From NCBI RefSeq assembly GCF_000621565.1, contig NZ_KK211305.1, positions 153,843 to 217,842 on the forward strand: 64,000 nucleotides of DNA, written 5' to 3'. A program made the position numbers and the translations under genes. The notes beneath the pieces are model-generated. The model searched no databases and was not told the DNA's origin. It was given only the letters and a program-made list of their open reading frames with translations. Positions 28,998-37,308 of this stretch are shown here, one piece after another. Source of the DNA: Butyrivibrio sp. LB2008 (lineage in GTDB: Bacteria > Bacillota > Clostridia > Lachnospirales > Lachnospiraceae). How positions within the stretch are numbered: position 1 is the first letter of the stretch; every line of letters starts with the position of its first letter.

Positions 28998-29068
28998 TAT
29001 ATGTGGTAGGGAATGTACCACGGCAGAAGTGTCGGTTATTGGTTTATAAGGATTTCAGATAAAAAACT

Positions 29069-30277
29069 ATGAGTAAGAAACAGATATTTAAGATAATAAT
29101 TTTCATAGTGGCGGTTATGTGGCTTATCCCTCATATCACTTACTGTATCAGAACCCCCAGTGATGCGAAGGATAGGTTTGTCGGTTTTTATGCGGAAAAA
29201 AAGAATACGATAGATGCTGTTGTTATCGGTTCAAGTCCTGTTCCTTATTGTATTGCTACACCGAGGATTTACGGCGATATGGAGATAACCATGTATCCTC
29301 TTTCTACAAACATGCAAAGACCGGTTGCAGCAAAGTATCTTGTGGAAGAGGCTCTTAAGACGCAGGATCCGGATCTTTTTATCTTTGAGATGAAGATGTG
29401 GCAGGCAGAGGATGAGCAACTTATAAATGCAGATAAAGATAAGAACATGGGGCACACAAGGGAAGTTACGGATAACATGAAGTATTCTCTTAACAGGATT
29501 CGCGCCATCAATGCGATGGTAGATGAAGATTATGCAGATGATGCAGAAGATTCTGAGAATGATGAAGATAATGCAGAGAATGCTGAGAGTGACGATGGCG
29601 GCAAAGTTAATGAGGATATGAAACGCATTAACTTTTACTTTGATATTTTTAAGTATCATTCAAATTGGAAGACGCTTGTAATGTGGAGCCAGCTACGTGC
29701 GTTTTTTTATGAGTATCCTGATGATCTGAAAGGTTTTACGCCTTCCGATGAAGTAGGACCTGCTGAAAAAGGAAATTTCAGCAGCGTTACGGACGTAGAG
29801 AAGATGCCCCCGGAGCAGGAAGAGTATTTGGCGGATCTTATTTCATGTCTAAAGAAGCATAATAAGGATGCGCTCTTTATTATTACTCCTTTTACCGTAA
29901 GTGAAGAGGAGCAGAAGAAAATCAATTATATCGGTGAGTATGTAACCGAAAGAGGATACAAGTTCCTCGATATGAACAAGCATCTTGATGAAATCGGCTT
30001 TGATGAGACTACCGATTACAAAGACGGCGGAACTCATGTGAATATCGTCGGCGCCGATAAAGTGACGGTTTGGTTTGAAGATTACTTGTCAGAGAACTAT
30101 GTTAAGACAGGCAAACTTGGCAAACATGACAGAAGACACGGCCGCAATTACAATTCCTGGAAGAAGTCTTACGACCTTTGGATGGAAGAACTCTCCCGCA
30201 GCGAAGATAAGATCCGTGAACGAATCGCGAACGGAGATTATTGGAAATCGGAAGTAAATGACGACGCGGAAGAATGA
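29069..30277 (+). CDS. SGNH/DltD-like acyltransferase partner of MBOAT
   Basis: The protein has one N-terminal membrane anchor (about residues 7-25) and an external domain. IGSSPVP carries the Ser of SGNH block I (S55 or S56) and KDGGTHVNIVGA carries the paired Asp (about 319) and His (about 323) of block V, so a Ser-His-Asp centre like DltD or AlgJ is likely. It contains a very acidic insertion (about residues 150-185, coded near 29520-29620) rich in Asp, Glu and Asn. Next to the MBOAT gene, it probably finishes O-acyl transfer outside the membrane. A strong terminator follows. Confidence 0.75.
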   Translation: MSKKQIFKIIIFIVAVMWLIPHITYCIRTPSDAKDRFVGFYAEKKNTIDAVVIGSSPVPYCIATPRIYGDMEITMYPLSTNMQRPVAAKYLVEEALKTQDPDLFIFEMKMWQAEDEQLINADKDKNMGHTREVTDNMKYSLNRIRAINAMVDEDYADDAEDSENDEDNAENAESDDGGKVNEDMKRINFYFDIFKYHSNWKTLVMWSQLRAFFYEYPDDLKGFTPSDEVGPAEKGNFSSVTDVEKMPPEQEEYLADLISCLKKHNKDALFIITPFTVSEEEQKKINYIGEYVTERGYKFLDMNKHLDEIGFDETTDYKDGGTHVNIVGADKVTVWFEDYLSENYVKTGKLGKHDRRHGRNYNSWKKSYDLWMEELSRSEDKIRERIANGDYWKSEVNDDAEE

Positions 30278-30338
30278 TAGTGTAATTGTAACCGTTATAC
30301 ACTGAACGAAAGATGCAAAAAATGAATACAATGAAAAA

Positions 30339-30380
30339 TTACGTCCCTCTCAGACAGACCGAAAGGGACGTAACTTTTTT
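30339..30380 (+). terminator. Intrinsic terminator closing block A
   Basis: TTACGTCCCT (30339-30348) pairs perfectly with AGGGACGTAA (30364-30373), followed by a C and a run of seven T. It stands 62 bases after the SGNH-like gene and separates the two blocks of the glycan locus. Confidence 0.88.
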
Positions 30381-30430
30381 TATGCTATATACAACATTAT
30401 TTTTTGTATCTATATGATTTGGTAAATGTC

Positions 30431-30496
30431 AAAAAAGAAAAAGAAGCGGGTACCCCGTCTGGGCAATAGCCGTACGGTAACAAACTCGCTTCTAGT
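30431..30496 (-). ncRNA. Predicted small RNA in the gap between glycan blocks
   Basis: On the - strand a good promoter (30503-30531) is followed by about 66 bases that fold well. The outer stem is AGAAGCG (30493-30487) with CGCTTCT (30448-30442). Inside it, TACCGT pairs with ACGG and GTA across a one-base bulge, and there is a GGC-TATT-GCC hairpin at the tip. The outer stem is followed at once by TTTTCTTTTTT (30441-30431), an intrinsic terminator. No open reading frame fits. I do not recognise the family. The gap of 381 bases otherwise holds only the terminator at 30339 and the promoter at 30574. Confidence 0.6.
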
Positions 30497-30502
30497 AAGC
30501 AT

Positions 30503-30531
30503 AGTATAGTGTATTGATATTAAAATGTAAA
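30503..30531 (-). promoter_or_regulatory. Promoter for predicted small RNA
   Basis: Read on the - strand: TTTACA (30531-30526), a 17-base gap, and TATACT (30508-30503). Transcription should begin near 30496. Confidence 0.6.
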
Positions 30532-30573
30532 GAAAAATATTAGTCGATTCCTTGATTAGGTATCCATAGATGT

Positions 30574-30602
30574 TTGAGTATATACACATTCTGGGTTATA
30601 AT
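30574..30602 (+). promoter_or_regulatory. Promoter for block B of the glycan locus
   Basis: TTGAGT (30574-30579), a 17-base gap, and TATAAT (30597-30602). It would give a leader of about 50 bases before the start at 30659, which has GGAGGG upstream. A second -10-like element with an extended TG (TGCTATACT, 30628-30636) lies 30 bases further on. Confidence 0.6.
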
Positions 30603-30658
30603 AATGTAGTGTATGCAATAAATTAGATGCTATACTGGGGACTTCATTCGGAGGGTGT

Positions 30659-31531
30659 ATGATTATCATTCAACTTAAGGGCGGTCTGGGTAACCAGATG
30701 TTCCAATATGCGCTGTATACGGCACTGAAAAACAGAGGCAAGACCGTAAAGATTGATGATGAGACGGGATTTGTAAATGACAAACTCAGAGTTCCGGTTC
30801 TTTCGGGATATGGCATAAAGTATGATAAGGCAACAAAAGAAGAGATTGTCGCGCTTACGGATTCCAAGATGGATATTTTCAGCCGTATCAGAAGAAAACT
30901 TACAGGCAGAAAAACTTTTAGGATAGATGAAGTGTCGGGTAGGTTCGATCCCAAGATACTTGAACTTGAAGATGCTTATCTTGTGGGATATTGGCAGAGT
31001 GATAAATATTTTGCAGAAGAGAATGATATCAGGGATATCAGACATGCTTTTGAGAAGAGACCTCAGGAACTTATGAACGACGCAGTAAGCTGGTCTGTGC
31101 TTCAGCAGATTGAGTGCTGTGAATCAGTCAGCCTGCATGTTAGAAGAACCGATTATATTGATGCGGAGCACAAGCCGGTTCATAATCTGTGCTCTGAAAA
31201 GTATTACAAAGATGCGATAAATAAGATTATCAAGGAATATCCCAACGCGGTATTCTTTATCTTTACCGATGATAAGAAGTGGTGCAAAGAGCACTTCAAG
31301 GGGCCTAATTTCAATGTTGTTGAACTTGAAGAGGGTGAAGGCACCGATATAGCCGAGATGATGCTTATGAGCAGGTGCAAACATCACATTATAGCAAACA
31401 GCTCTTTCAGTTGGTGGGCTGCGTGGCTTAACGATGCACCTGATAAGATCATACTTGCTCCGTCCAAGTGGATAAACAATAAAGATATGGACGATGTCTA
31501 CACGGACAGAATGACAAAGATTGCAATTTAA
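30659..31531 (+). CDS. Glycosyltransferase family 11 (fucosyltransferase-like)
   Basis: This 290-residue soluble protein begins IIIQLKGGLGNQMFQYALY and has the GDP-binding segment SLHVRRTDYID (the HxRRxDY motif) and SSFSWWAAWLNDAPDKIIL near the end. This pattern is specific to GT11 alpha-1,2-fucosyltransferases and relatives. It opens block B. Two further GT11-type genes lie at 33461 and 42197. No GDP-fucose synthesis genes are in the window, so the donor would have to be made elsewhere or be a different sugar nucleotide. Confidence 0.9.
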   Translation: MIIIQLKGGLGNQMFQYALYTALKNRGKTVKIDDETGFVNDKLRVPVLSGYGIKYDKATKEEIVALTDSKMDIFSRIRRKLTGRKTFRIDEVSGRFDPKILELEDAYLVGYWQSDKYFAEENDIRDIRHAFEKRPQELMNDAVSWSVLQQIECCESVSLHVRRTDYIDAEHKPVHNLCSEKYYKDAINKIIKEYPNAVFFIFTDDKKWCKEHFKGPNFNVVELEEGEGTDIAEMMLMSRCKHHIIANSSFSWWAAWLNDAPDKIILAPSKWINNKDMDDVYTDRMTKIAI

Positions 31532-31568
31532 ATAATACAAAAGAGGAATACAAGAAAACGTACAGATT

Positions 31569-33368
31569 ATGAGTAATACCGATAATAAAAAAGTCAGTTT
31601 ATTTTCAAAACTCAGATATATATTTGATAGAAAGCAGAAGGGACAGTTGGTTGTATTGGCTGTCCTTATACTCATTGGGGGTATTTTTGAGACATTCAGT
31701 GTTTCTATGATGATTCCCGTTATGACGGGAATTCTGGACCCGAACGCTATGCAGGATGTTATTGAGAAATACAGTGCGCTAAAGCGTATTGTGAAATTCT
31801 TTAATCTCGGTGTCGATGCTGAATTTGCTAAAAAACTTGCCGTAGCAATGATTATTTTGTTTTTTGTAAAGAATGTATATCAGATATTTCTTATTCACAG
31901 ACAGAATACATTTATAACACGTGCCAGAAATGACATGATCAGCAGGGTTATGAGAGAGTTCCTTAACAGACCGTACGAGGACTATCTCGGAGCTGATATT
32001 CCCACTGTTTTCAGAATAACAGACAGTGATATCCCAAGAACATTTACATTAATGTTGTCGCTTTTATCACTTGCAACAGAGCTGATCGTTTCTATAGGGT
32101 TGGGTGCAGTAATCCTGATTATGCAACCGATGATGACGATTATTTGCGTAATTGTTTTTATTCTTTTGACACTATTCAATAGCAAGTTGCTTAAGCCAAG
32201 GCTTAATAAGATTGGAAAAGAGAATCAGGAGACACAGTCCAGGATTGCCAAATGGAGACTTCAGGCAATATACGGACTTAAGGATGTAAAAGTACTTAAC
32301 AGACAGGATTTCTTTATAAGAAATTATTATGAATCCGGAAAAGTCGGTGCAGATCTTGCAAGAGACTATGCCGTTATGAACAATATTCCCAGAATTCTTA
32401 TAGAGACTATATTTGTGACGGTTATTTTGGTATATGTATTATTTTCAATGTTAACAAGCGGAAATACAAAAGATGTGCTTGCGCAGTTGACTGCAATCGG
32501 ACTGGCTGCTGTCAGGATTATGCCTGCCGTAAACAGGATAAACACATATCTTGCAGAGATTGCCTACAACCAGTACAGCCTTGATTTTGTATATAACAAT
32601 CTCACGGATTCAATGAAGACGGATAAGGCGATGAGAGCGGAGAGAGCTGCAATCGCAGGTCCCGAGCTTCATTTGGAAAAAGAGATTGAGATAAAAGATA
32701 TCACTTTTGCTTATCCGGACGCTGAGACAAATATATTTACCGGAGCAAATATGGTTGTTCCTAAGGGAAAATCAGTCGGTATCATAGGACCTTCGGGTGC
32801 CGGTAAATCAACTGTTGTGGATATTATCCTCGGCCTTTTGCATGTGCAGAGCGGTGAGATTCTCTGCGACGGAAGCAATATATTCAGTAATTACGATTCA
32901 TGGCTTGCGCAGATAGGTTATATTCCTCAGACAATCTACATGGTTGATGAGTCTATAAGAGAGAACATTGCATTCGGTATAGATGCAGACAAGATTGATG
33001 AGGACAGAATCTGGGAAGTTATGGAAGAAGCCCAGCTTGCTGACTTTGTTAAGAGCCTTCCCGAAGGACTAGATACGAAGATTGGTGACAGAGGTGTGAG
33101 ACTTTCAGGCGGACAGAGACAGCGTATAGGAATAGCGAGAGCTCTTTATCATAATCCCGAGATACTTGTGTTTGACGAAGCTACAAGTGCTCTTGATAAT
33201 GAGACAGAGGCAGCAGTTATGGAGGCTGTCAACAGCTTCCACGGCAAGAAGACAATGATCATCATAGCTCACAGGCTCAATACTATTGAGAACTGCGACA
33301 TAATCTATGAGGTCAAGGACGAGAAGATCACGCAGACTACTCTCGAGGGCAGAAACGTTATTCACTGA
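31569..33368 (+). CDS. ABC exporter, PglK-like lipid-oligosaccharide flippase
   Basis: The 599-residue protein fuses six membrane helices (about 20-310) to one ATPase domain. Walker A is GPSGAGKST (407-415), the signature is LSGGQRQRIG, and Walker B is LVFDEATSAL. The length and membrane layout match half-size type-IV exporters such as PglK and MsbA. In a locus with PglF, PglE and PglC homologues, flipping of an undecaprenyl-linked oligosaccharide is the best reading. A separate Wzx-type flippase is present at 43126, so two export routes or two glycans may exist. Confidence 0.85.
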   Translation: MSNTDNKKVSLFSKLRYIFDRKQKGQLVVLAVLILIGGIFETFSVSMMIPVMTGILDPNAMQDVIEKYSALKRIVKFFNLGVDAEFAKKLAVAMIILFFVKNVYQIFLIHRQNTFITRARNDMISRVMREFLNRPYEDYLGADIPTVFRITDSDIPRTFTLMLSLLSLATELIVSIGLGAVILIMQPMMTIICVIVFILLTLFNSKLLKPRLNKIGKENQETQSRIAKWRLQAIYGLKDVKVLNRQDFFIRNYYESGKVGADLARDYAVMNNIPRILIETIFVTVILVYVLFSMLTSGNTKDVLAQLTAIGLAAVRIMPAVNRINTYLAEIAYNQYSLDFVYNNLTDSMKTDKAMRAERAAIAGPELHLEKEIEIKDITFAYPDAETNIFTGANMVVPKGKSVGIIGPSGAGKSTVVDIILGLLHVQSGEILCDGSNIFSNYDSWLAQIGYIPQTIYMVDESIRENIAFGIDADKIDEDRIWEVMEEAQLADFVKSLPEGLDTKIGDRGVRLSGGQRQRIGIARALYHNPEILVFDEATSALDNETEAAVMEAVNSFHGKKTMIIIAHRLNTIENCDIIYEVKDEKITQTTLEGRNVIH

Positions 33369-33460
33369 CGCTGTGCAGGGATGTGCGGTTTACAGAACGG
33401 CGAATATTAGTTTTGCAATACCGCCCTCGAAATGCTTTCTTCTCAGAAGGAAAAGATAAT

Positions 33461-34504
33461 ATGATCGGAACAGAATTTATAAAAGGATACGGACTTGGAA
33501 ATCAGCTCTTTTTCTATGTTGTGACAAGGTGCATGGCTGAGGAAAAAGGTGTGGATTTCGGTTTCATAAACCCCGGTCAGGTGGGAAACGTTTTTCACTC
33601 GAATAAGGGAATGTACTTTATGGACATTGACCTTGGAACTGAGATACCGCCTGAGGACAGGGATAAATACACAATCTTTAACGAGCAGGACGATCGCCTT
33701 TACATGGGCAATTCAAGGCACGACATGAGTAACGGGTGTTACATAAGCGGTGCGGACAAAAGACTTTTTGAGATTGAGGACAATACTCTTATCTACGGAA
33801 ATCTCCAGGATGAGAGCTATTTTGAAAAATACAGAGACAAGATAAAGGACTGGCTCAAGGTTAAGCCCGAGGCCGAGTCGTATGAGTATACAAGCGATGA
33901 CCTCTGCATTATCAACATAAGAGGCGGCGAGTATACAAATCATCCCGAGCTCTATCTTGACAGAAAATACTTTTTAAATGCGATAAAGCATATGAAGAAG
34001 ATAAATCCAAATATGAGATTCATGGTGGTGACTGAGGATGAGGAAGCTGCAAGAAAGGTGCTTCCGGAGTACGAATGCCATCATTTCGACATGGGAAAAG
34101 ATTATGTTACTTTGAAGAATGCGAGATATCTGATCTTGTCGAATTCATCTTTTTCCATAATGCCTGTGCTCTCAAGCACCGAGCTTAAGTATGCGATAGC
34201 GCCGAAGTACTGGGCGAGACATAATATCTCGGATGGTTTCTGGTCTTCCGAGCAGAATATATACAGTTTTCTTCACTATCAGGACAAAAAAGGCAGGATC
34301 TTTGAGGCGGATGAGTGCCGCAGGGAACTTGAGGAATATAAAAAGAGATCGGCACTTTACGCCGGAAGAAATATAAGACCGGGCAAGATAAGGCTCTTTT
34401 GCCAGATAATCAGAAGAAAGAGCCTGTACGGTGTCTTTTACCTAAAGAAGATTATCAGAAGCCTTGAGAAGAGAGTCGGAATTATCAAGAAATATCAGTA
34501 TTGA
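33461..34504 (+). CDS. GT11-like glycosyltransferase (divergent)
   Basis: This 347-residue protein has KGYGLGNQLFFYVVTRCMAEE at the start, INIRGGEYTNH in the place of the HxRRxDY motif, and SNSSFSIMPVLSS near the end. These are the GT11 landmarks in altered form: the His and second Arg of the nucleotide motif are changed (INIRGGEY), so it may use another donor. A basic C-terminal tail follows. ATG 33461 with AAGGAAAA upstream is preferred over ATG 33383, which would add 26 residues without a family match. Confidence 0.72.
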   Translation: MIGTEFIKGYGLGNQLFFYVVTRCMAEEKGVDFGFINPGQVGNVFHSNKGMYFMDIDLGTEIPPEDRDKYTIFNEQDDRLYMGNSRHDMSNGCYISGADKRLFEIEDNTLIYGNLQDESYFEKYRDKIKDWLKVKPEAESYEYTSDDLCIINIRGGEYTNHPELYLDRKYFLNAIKHMKKINPNMRFMVVTEDEEAARKVLPEYECHHFDMGKDYVTLKNARYLILSNSSFSIMPVLSSTELKYAIAPKYWARHNISDGFWSSEQNIYSFLHYQDKKGRIFEADECRRELEEYKKRSALYAGRNIRPGKIRLFCQIIRRKSLYGVFYLKKIIRSLEKRVGIIKKYQY

Positions 34505-34548
34505 TCGGATTATAAATTTGATCAAAGTGCGATAGACAGAGGAACAAA

Positions 34549-35310
34549 ATGGAAAAGAAGATTAAGCTCCCTCAGGTTACGCTCTGCGCAATGACAAGTG
34601 TCAATGTCTACGAGACTGTGCAGGCGCTTAAATACAGCATGAGGGAAATCGAGTTTGGTGACGTTGTTCTGGTATCGGATAAGAAGCCTTTTTATCTGCC
34701 CAAGAATATCAGATTCAGCTATACTTCAAAACTCGACAGCATTGATAAATTTAATTACAAAATGGTCTATGAACTTAAAGACCACATAAATACTGATTTT
34801 GTGCTGCTTGTTCATGCGGACGGATTTGTTATTCATCCCGAGAACTGGAATGATGAGTTCCTTGAGTACGATTACATCGGTTCGCCCTGGCCGCTCCCCA
34901 AGAACGATTATGCATACAGGGACAGCAAGGGCACGATATGCAGAGTCGGAAACAGCGTCTCCATAAGGTCCAAGAGACTCTTGGAATTCCCTTCCAAGTA
35001 CAACCTTAAGTGGGAGAGGGTTGACGACGGATTCTACAACGAAGATATTTTTATCTGCTGTCATTCCAAGAATGCAATGGAGGAAAAGGGCTTTAAGTGG
35101 GCACCTTTTGAACTCGCACTTACATTCGGAAGAGAACATCCCTTACCTGAAAACAAGGGCATAGAGCCGTTTATTTTCCACAAGTGGTGGGGAGAAAATG
35201 CAAATTATCCCAGATTTTACAGCCCGAAGAAGCGCTTTAAGATGGCTGTCAGACCGTTCCTGTTTTGGAGAAAGACCAAAAAGTGGAAAGAGGAGCATAA
35301 CATTACATGA
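34549..35310 (+). CDS. DUF5672 family protein, probable glycosyltransferase
   Basis: This 253-residue soluble protein has LPQVTLCAMTSVNVYETVQAL at the start, FVLLVHADGFVIHPENW with an HxD-like centre, YDYIGSPWP, and NEDIFICC. This set is that of the DUF5672 proteins seen in capsule loci, which look like GT-A fold transferases. There is a 44-base gap before it, and the next gene overlaps its end by four bases (ATGA), so it is coupled to the GT2 gene. Donor and acceptor are unknown. Confidence 0.78.
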   Translation: MEKKIKLPQVTLCAMTSVNVYETVQALKYSMREIEFGDVVLVSDKKPFYLPKNIRFSYTSKLDSIDKFNYKMVYELKDHINTDFVLLVHADGFVIHPENWNDEFLEYDYIGSPWPLPKNDYAYRDSKGTICRVGNSVSIRSKRLLEFPSKYNLKWERVDDGFYNEDIFICCHSKNAMEEKGFKWAPFELALTFGREHPLPENKGIEPFIFHKWWGENANYPRFYSPKKRFKMAVRPFLFWRKTKKWKEEHNIT

Positions 35311-36347
35311 TCTTTTCAATCATAGTTCCCGTGTGCAACGGTGAGAAGTATATCCGCGAGGCGGTTGATTCTGCACTTGCACAACAAGTTAATAGTAAGG
35401 ATATGTTTGAGATCATTCTTTCCGAGAACGGTTCGAGCGATAAAACGCCTGCAATATGCGACGAGTATGCCGCTGCGAACGATAATGTTTCCGTCATCCA
35501 CAAAGGAAAGATAGGGCTTTATCAGGCAAGGCAGGAGGGAATAAAGGTCAGCAAAGGCGATTATATTCTTGCTCTTGATGCGGATGATAAGCTTGTTCCC
35601 GGAATGCTGTCAAAGCTTGCGGATCTTATCAGGGATTATGAGAAAAAAGGCCATGCTCCCGAGCTGATTTTTTTCAATGCGACAGAGCTTGGCGGCGATA
35701 AAAAAAGGCTTAAAGATTTTTCTTTTACAAATGGGAAAATCTACAGCGGCGAAGAGAAGCGTGCATTTAAAGAGCTTGTATTAAAGGGCGATTATCTTAA
35801 TGCCATGTGGATAAAGTGTATTCACAAGAGCATTGCGCTTATAGATGTTGAGAGAATCGGACTTAACTATGGCGAAGATCTTCTGCAGACCGCGGAGTAT
35901 GTCGACAGAGCGGGCGGAATAGCCTACATAGATGAGATTCTCTATTATTACAGAAGAAACGAGCAGAGTCTGACTGCGAGTTACAACAGAGCTTTTCTTG
36001 ATAACCAGAAGATTGTTTGGGGAGAAATAGACAGAATAGGCGATAAATGGGGGCTTACAGATCTCTTTGATGTTCTTGATAAGAGAAAATCCCTTACCTG
36101 TGCCATCGCTGTGGCAAAGATTGTTTACTCCGGATTGTCATACGGACAGAAGAAGAGCAAGCTTTCAGAGCTGTTTGCGGATGACTTTTACAAAAAATAT
36201 TTTGAGACAGATCTTCCGGATTTCGCACCCGAAGAGGATATACACGTTCATGGTCTTATGACTGTAAACGGCGGAAAGAGTCTCTACAGAGAAGCTTTTG
36301 TAAGTACTGTTAAGACTGCGATTAAGAAGATGATAGGCAGGGCATAA
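35307..36347 (+). CDS. Glycosyltransferase family 2
   Basis: This 346-residue GT-A enzyme begins FSIIVPVCNGEKYIREAVDSAL, has LSENGSSDKTPAICDEYA for the nucleotide and DYILALDADDKLVPG, where the Asp residues form the metal site. The later NYGEDLLQT matches the usual ED catalytic pair of bacterial GT2 enzymes. It overlaps the DUF5672 gene start-to-stop and is followed after two bases by a GT17-like gene. It probably extends the second glycan. Confidence 0.88.
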   Translation: MIFSIIVPVCNGEKYIREAVDSALAQQVNSKDMFEIILSENGSSDKTPAICDEYAAANDNVSVIHKGKIGLYQARQEGIKVSKGDYILALDADDKLVPGMLSKLADLIRDYEKKGHAPELIFFNATELGGDKKRLKDFSFTNGKIYSGEEKRAFKELVLKGDYLNAMWIKCIHKSIALIDVERIGLNYGEDLLQTAEYVDRAGGIAYIDEILYYYRRNEQSLTASYNRAFLDNQKIVWGEIDRIGDKWGLTDLFDVLDKRKSLTCAIAVAKIVYSGLSYGQKKSKLSELFADDFYKKYFETDLPDFAPEEDIHVHGLMTVNGGKSLYREAFVSTVKTAIKKMIGRA

Positions 36348-36349
36348 AG

Positions 36350-37303
36350 ATGGTCTATGATTTGATACCATTTTTTAACGAACTTGATATATTGAAGCTA
36401 AGGCTTGGAATTCTTGATAAGTATGTGGATAAGTTCATTATTGAGGAGTCCACGGTTACTTTTTCAGGGGAACCCAAGGAACTTTGTTTTGATAAGAACA
36501 GAGAGCTTTTTAAGGACTATCTTCACAAGATAGTTTATATAACGGTTGATGATACACCTATGGATATCTCAACGCATGAAAGAGATTATTATCAAAAGAA
36601 CTGCTTAAAGCGCGGACTTGAAGAAGTGGGCGCGACGGCAGACGATGTGCTGATATTCGGAGATGTCGATGAGATACCGAATCCGTCAGTTCTTGAGAAT
36701 ATCATTGCAAACTTTGACAAGAATAAGGTCTATCACCTGGCTCAGAGAAATTTCTATGTCTACATGAACATGGAAGAGAAGTCGGGAAAGCTTTTGTCCA
36801 TAACGGGAGAGTTTCCGGAAATAGCTGAAAAAGACAGAAAGTGGCTTGGAACCAAGATCACTTCACTTGATAATATCCCTAAGGAAGGTATTGTAAGGCT
36901 TCGTGATATCATTCCCGTAACGGATGAGAGATCGGTCAGAGTTGCAGACGGCGGCTGGCATTTCGGATATATGGGCGGATACAAAGAGACCAATCCTGCT
37001 AAGAGGATAGGAGTTAAGGTCAAAGCTGCTGCTCATCAGGAGCACAATGACAAAGAGGTTCTTGCTGAGACTATGGATCATCTGGTTCTAGGGCAGGATA
37101 TCTTTGGCAGAGCCGCAAAATTTGAAAGGGGCGAGATAGACGATTCATATCCTGCATATCTTCTTGAGCATATGGATGAATACGGACATCTTGTTATGCC
37201 CGGGATAACTGCCGCATCAAAGCTTTATCATTACTTGGATATTACGGCGGGAAGATTTATGAGAAAAGCTTTTCGCAAGATAAAAAGAATTCTTAGCAGG
37301 TAG
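36350..37303 (+). CDS. Glycosyltransferase family 17-like
   Basis: This protein has 317 residues. The start MVYDLIPFFNELDILKLRL, then FIIEESTVTFSG, FGDVDEIPNPSVL and GGWHFGYMGG are the characteristic pattern of GT17, the family of eukaryotic beta-1,4-mannosyl-glycoprotein N-acetylglucosaminyltransferase (MGAT3) and its bacterial relatives. The DVDE segment is the likely metal site. In bacteria the reaction has seldom been worked out; a beta-linked HexNAc branch is an inference. Two bases separate it from the GT2 gene. Confidence 0.85.
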   Translation: MVYDLIPFFNELDILKLRLGILDKYVDKFIIEESTVTFSGEPKELCFDKNRELFKDYLHKIVYITVDDTPMDISTHERDYYQKNCLKRGLEEVGATADDVLIFGDVDEIPNPSVLENIIANFDKNKVYHLAQRNFYVYMNMEEKSGKLLSITGEFPEIAEKDRKWLGTKITSLDNIPKEGIVRLRDIIPVTDERSVRVADGGWHFGYMGGYKETNPAKRIGVKVKAAAHQEHNDKEVLAETMDHLVLGQDIFGRAAKFERGEIDDSYPAYLLEHMDEYGHLVMPGITAASKLYHYLDITAGRFMRKAFRKIKRILSR

Positions 37304-37308
37304 ATAAC

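Noticed and set aside
29003..29021. GTGGTA/TACCAC stem between MBOAT and SGNH genes
   Set aside because: Six pairs with no T-run; not enough to call a terminator or operator.
30442..30493. Transposon end or riboswitch at the 30.4-kb hairpin
   Set aside because: No transposase, target duplication or downstream - strand gene; promoter and terminator layout fit an independent small RNA better.
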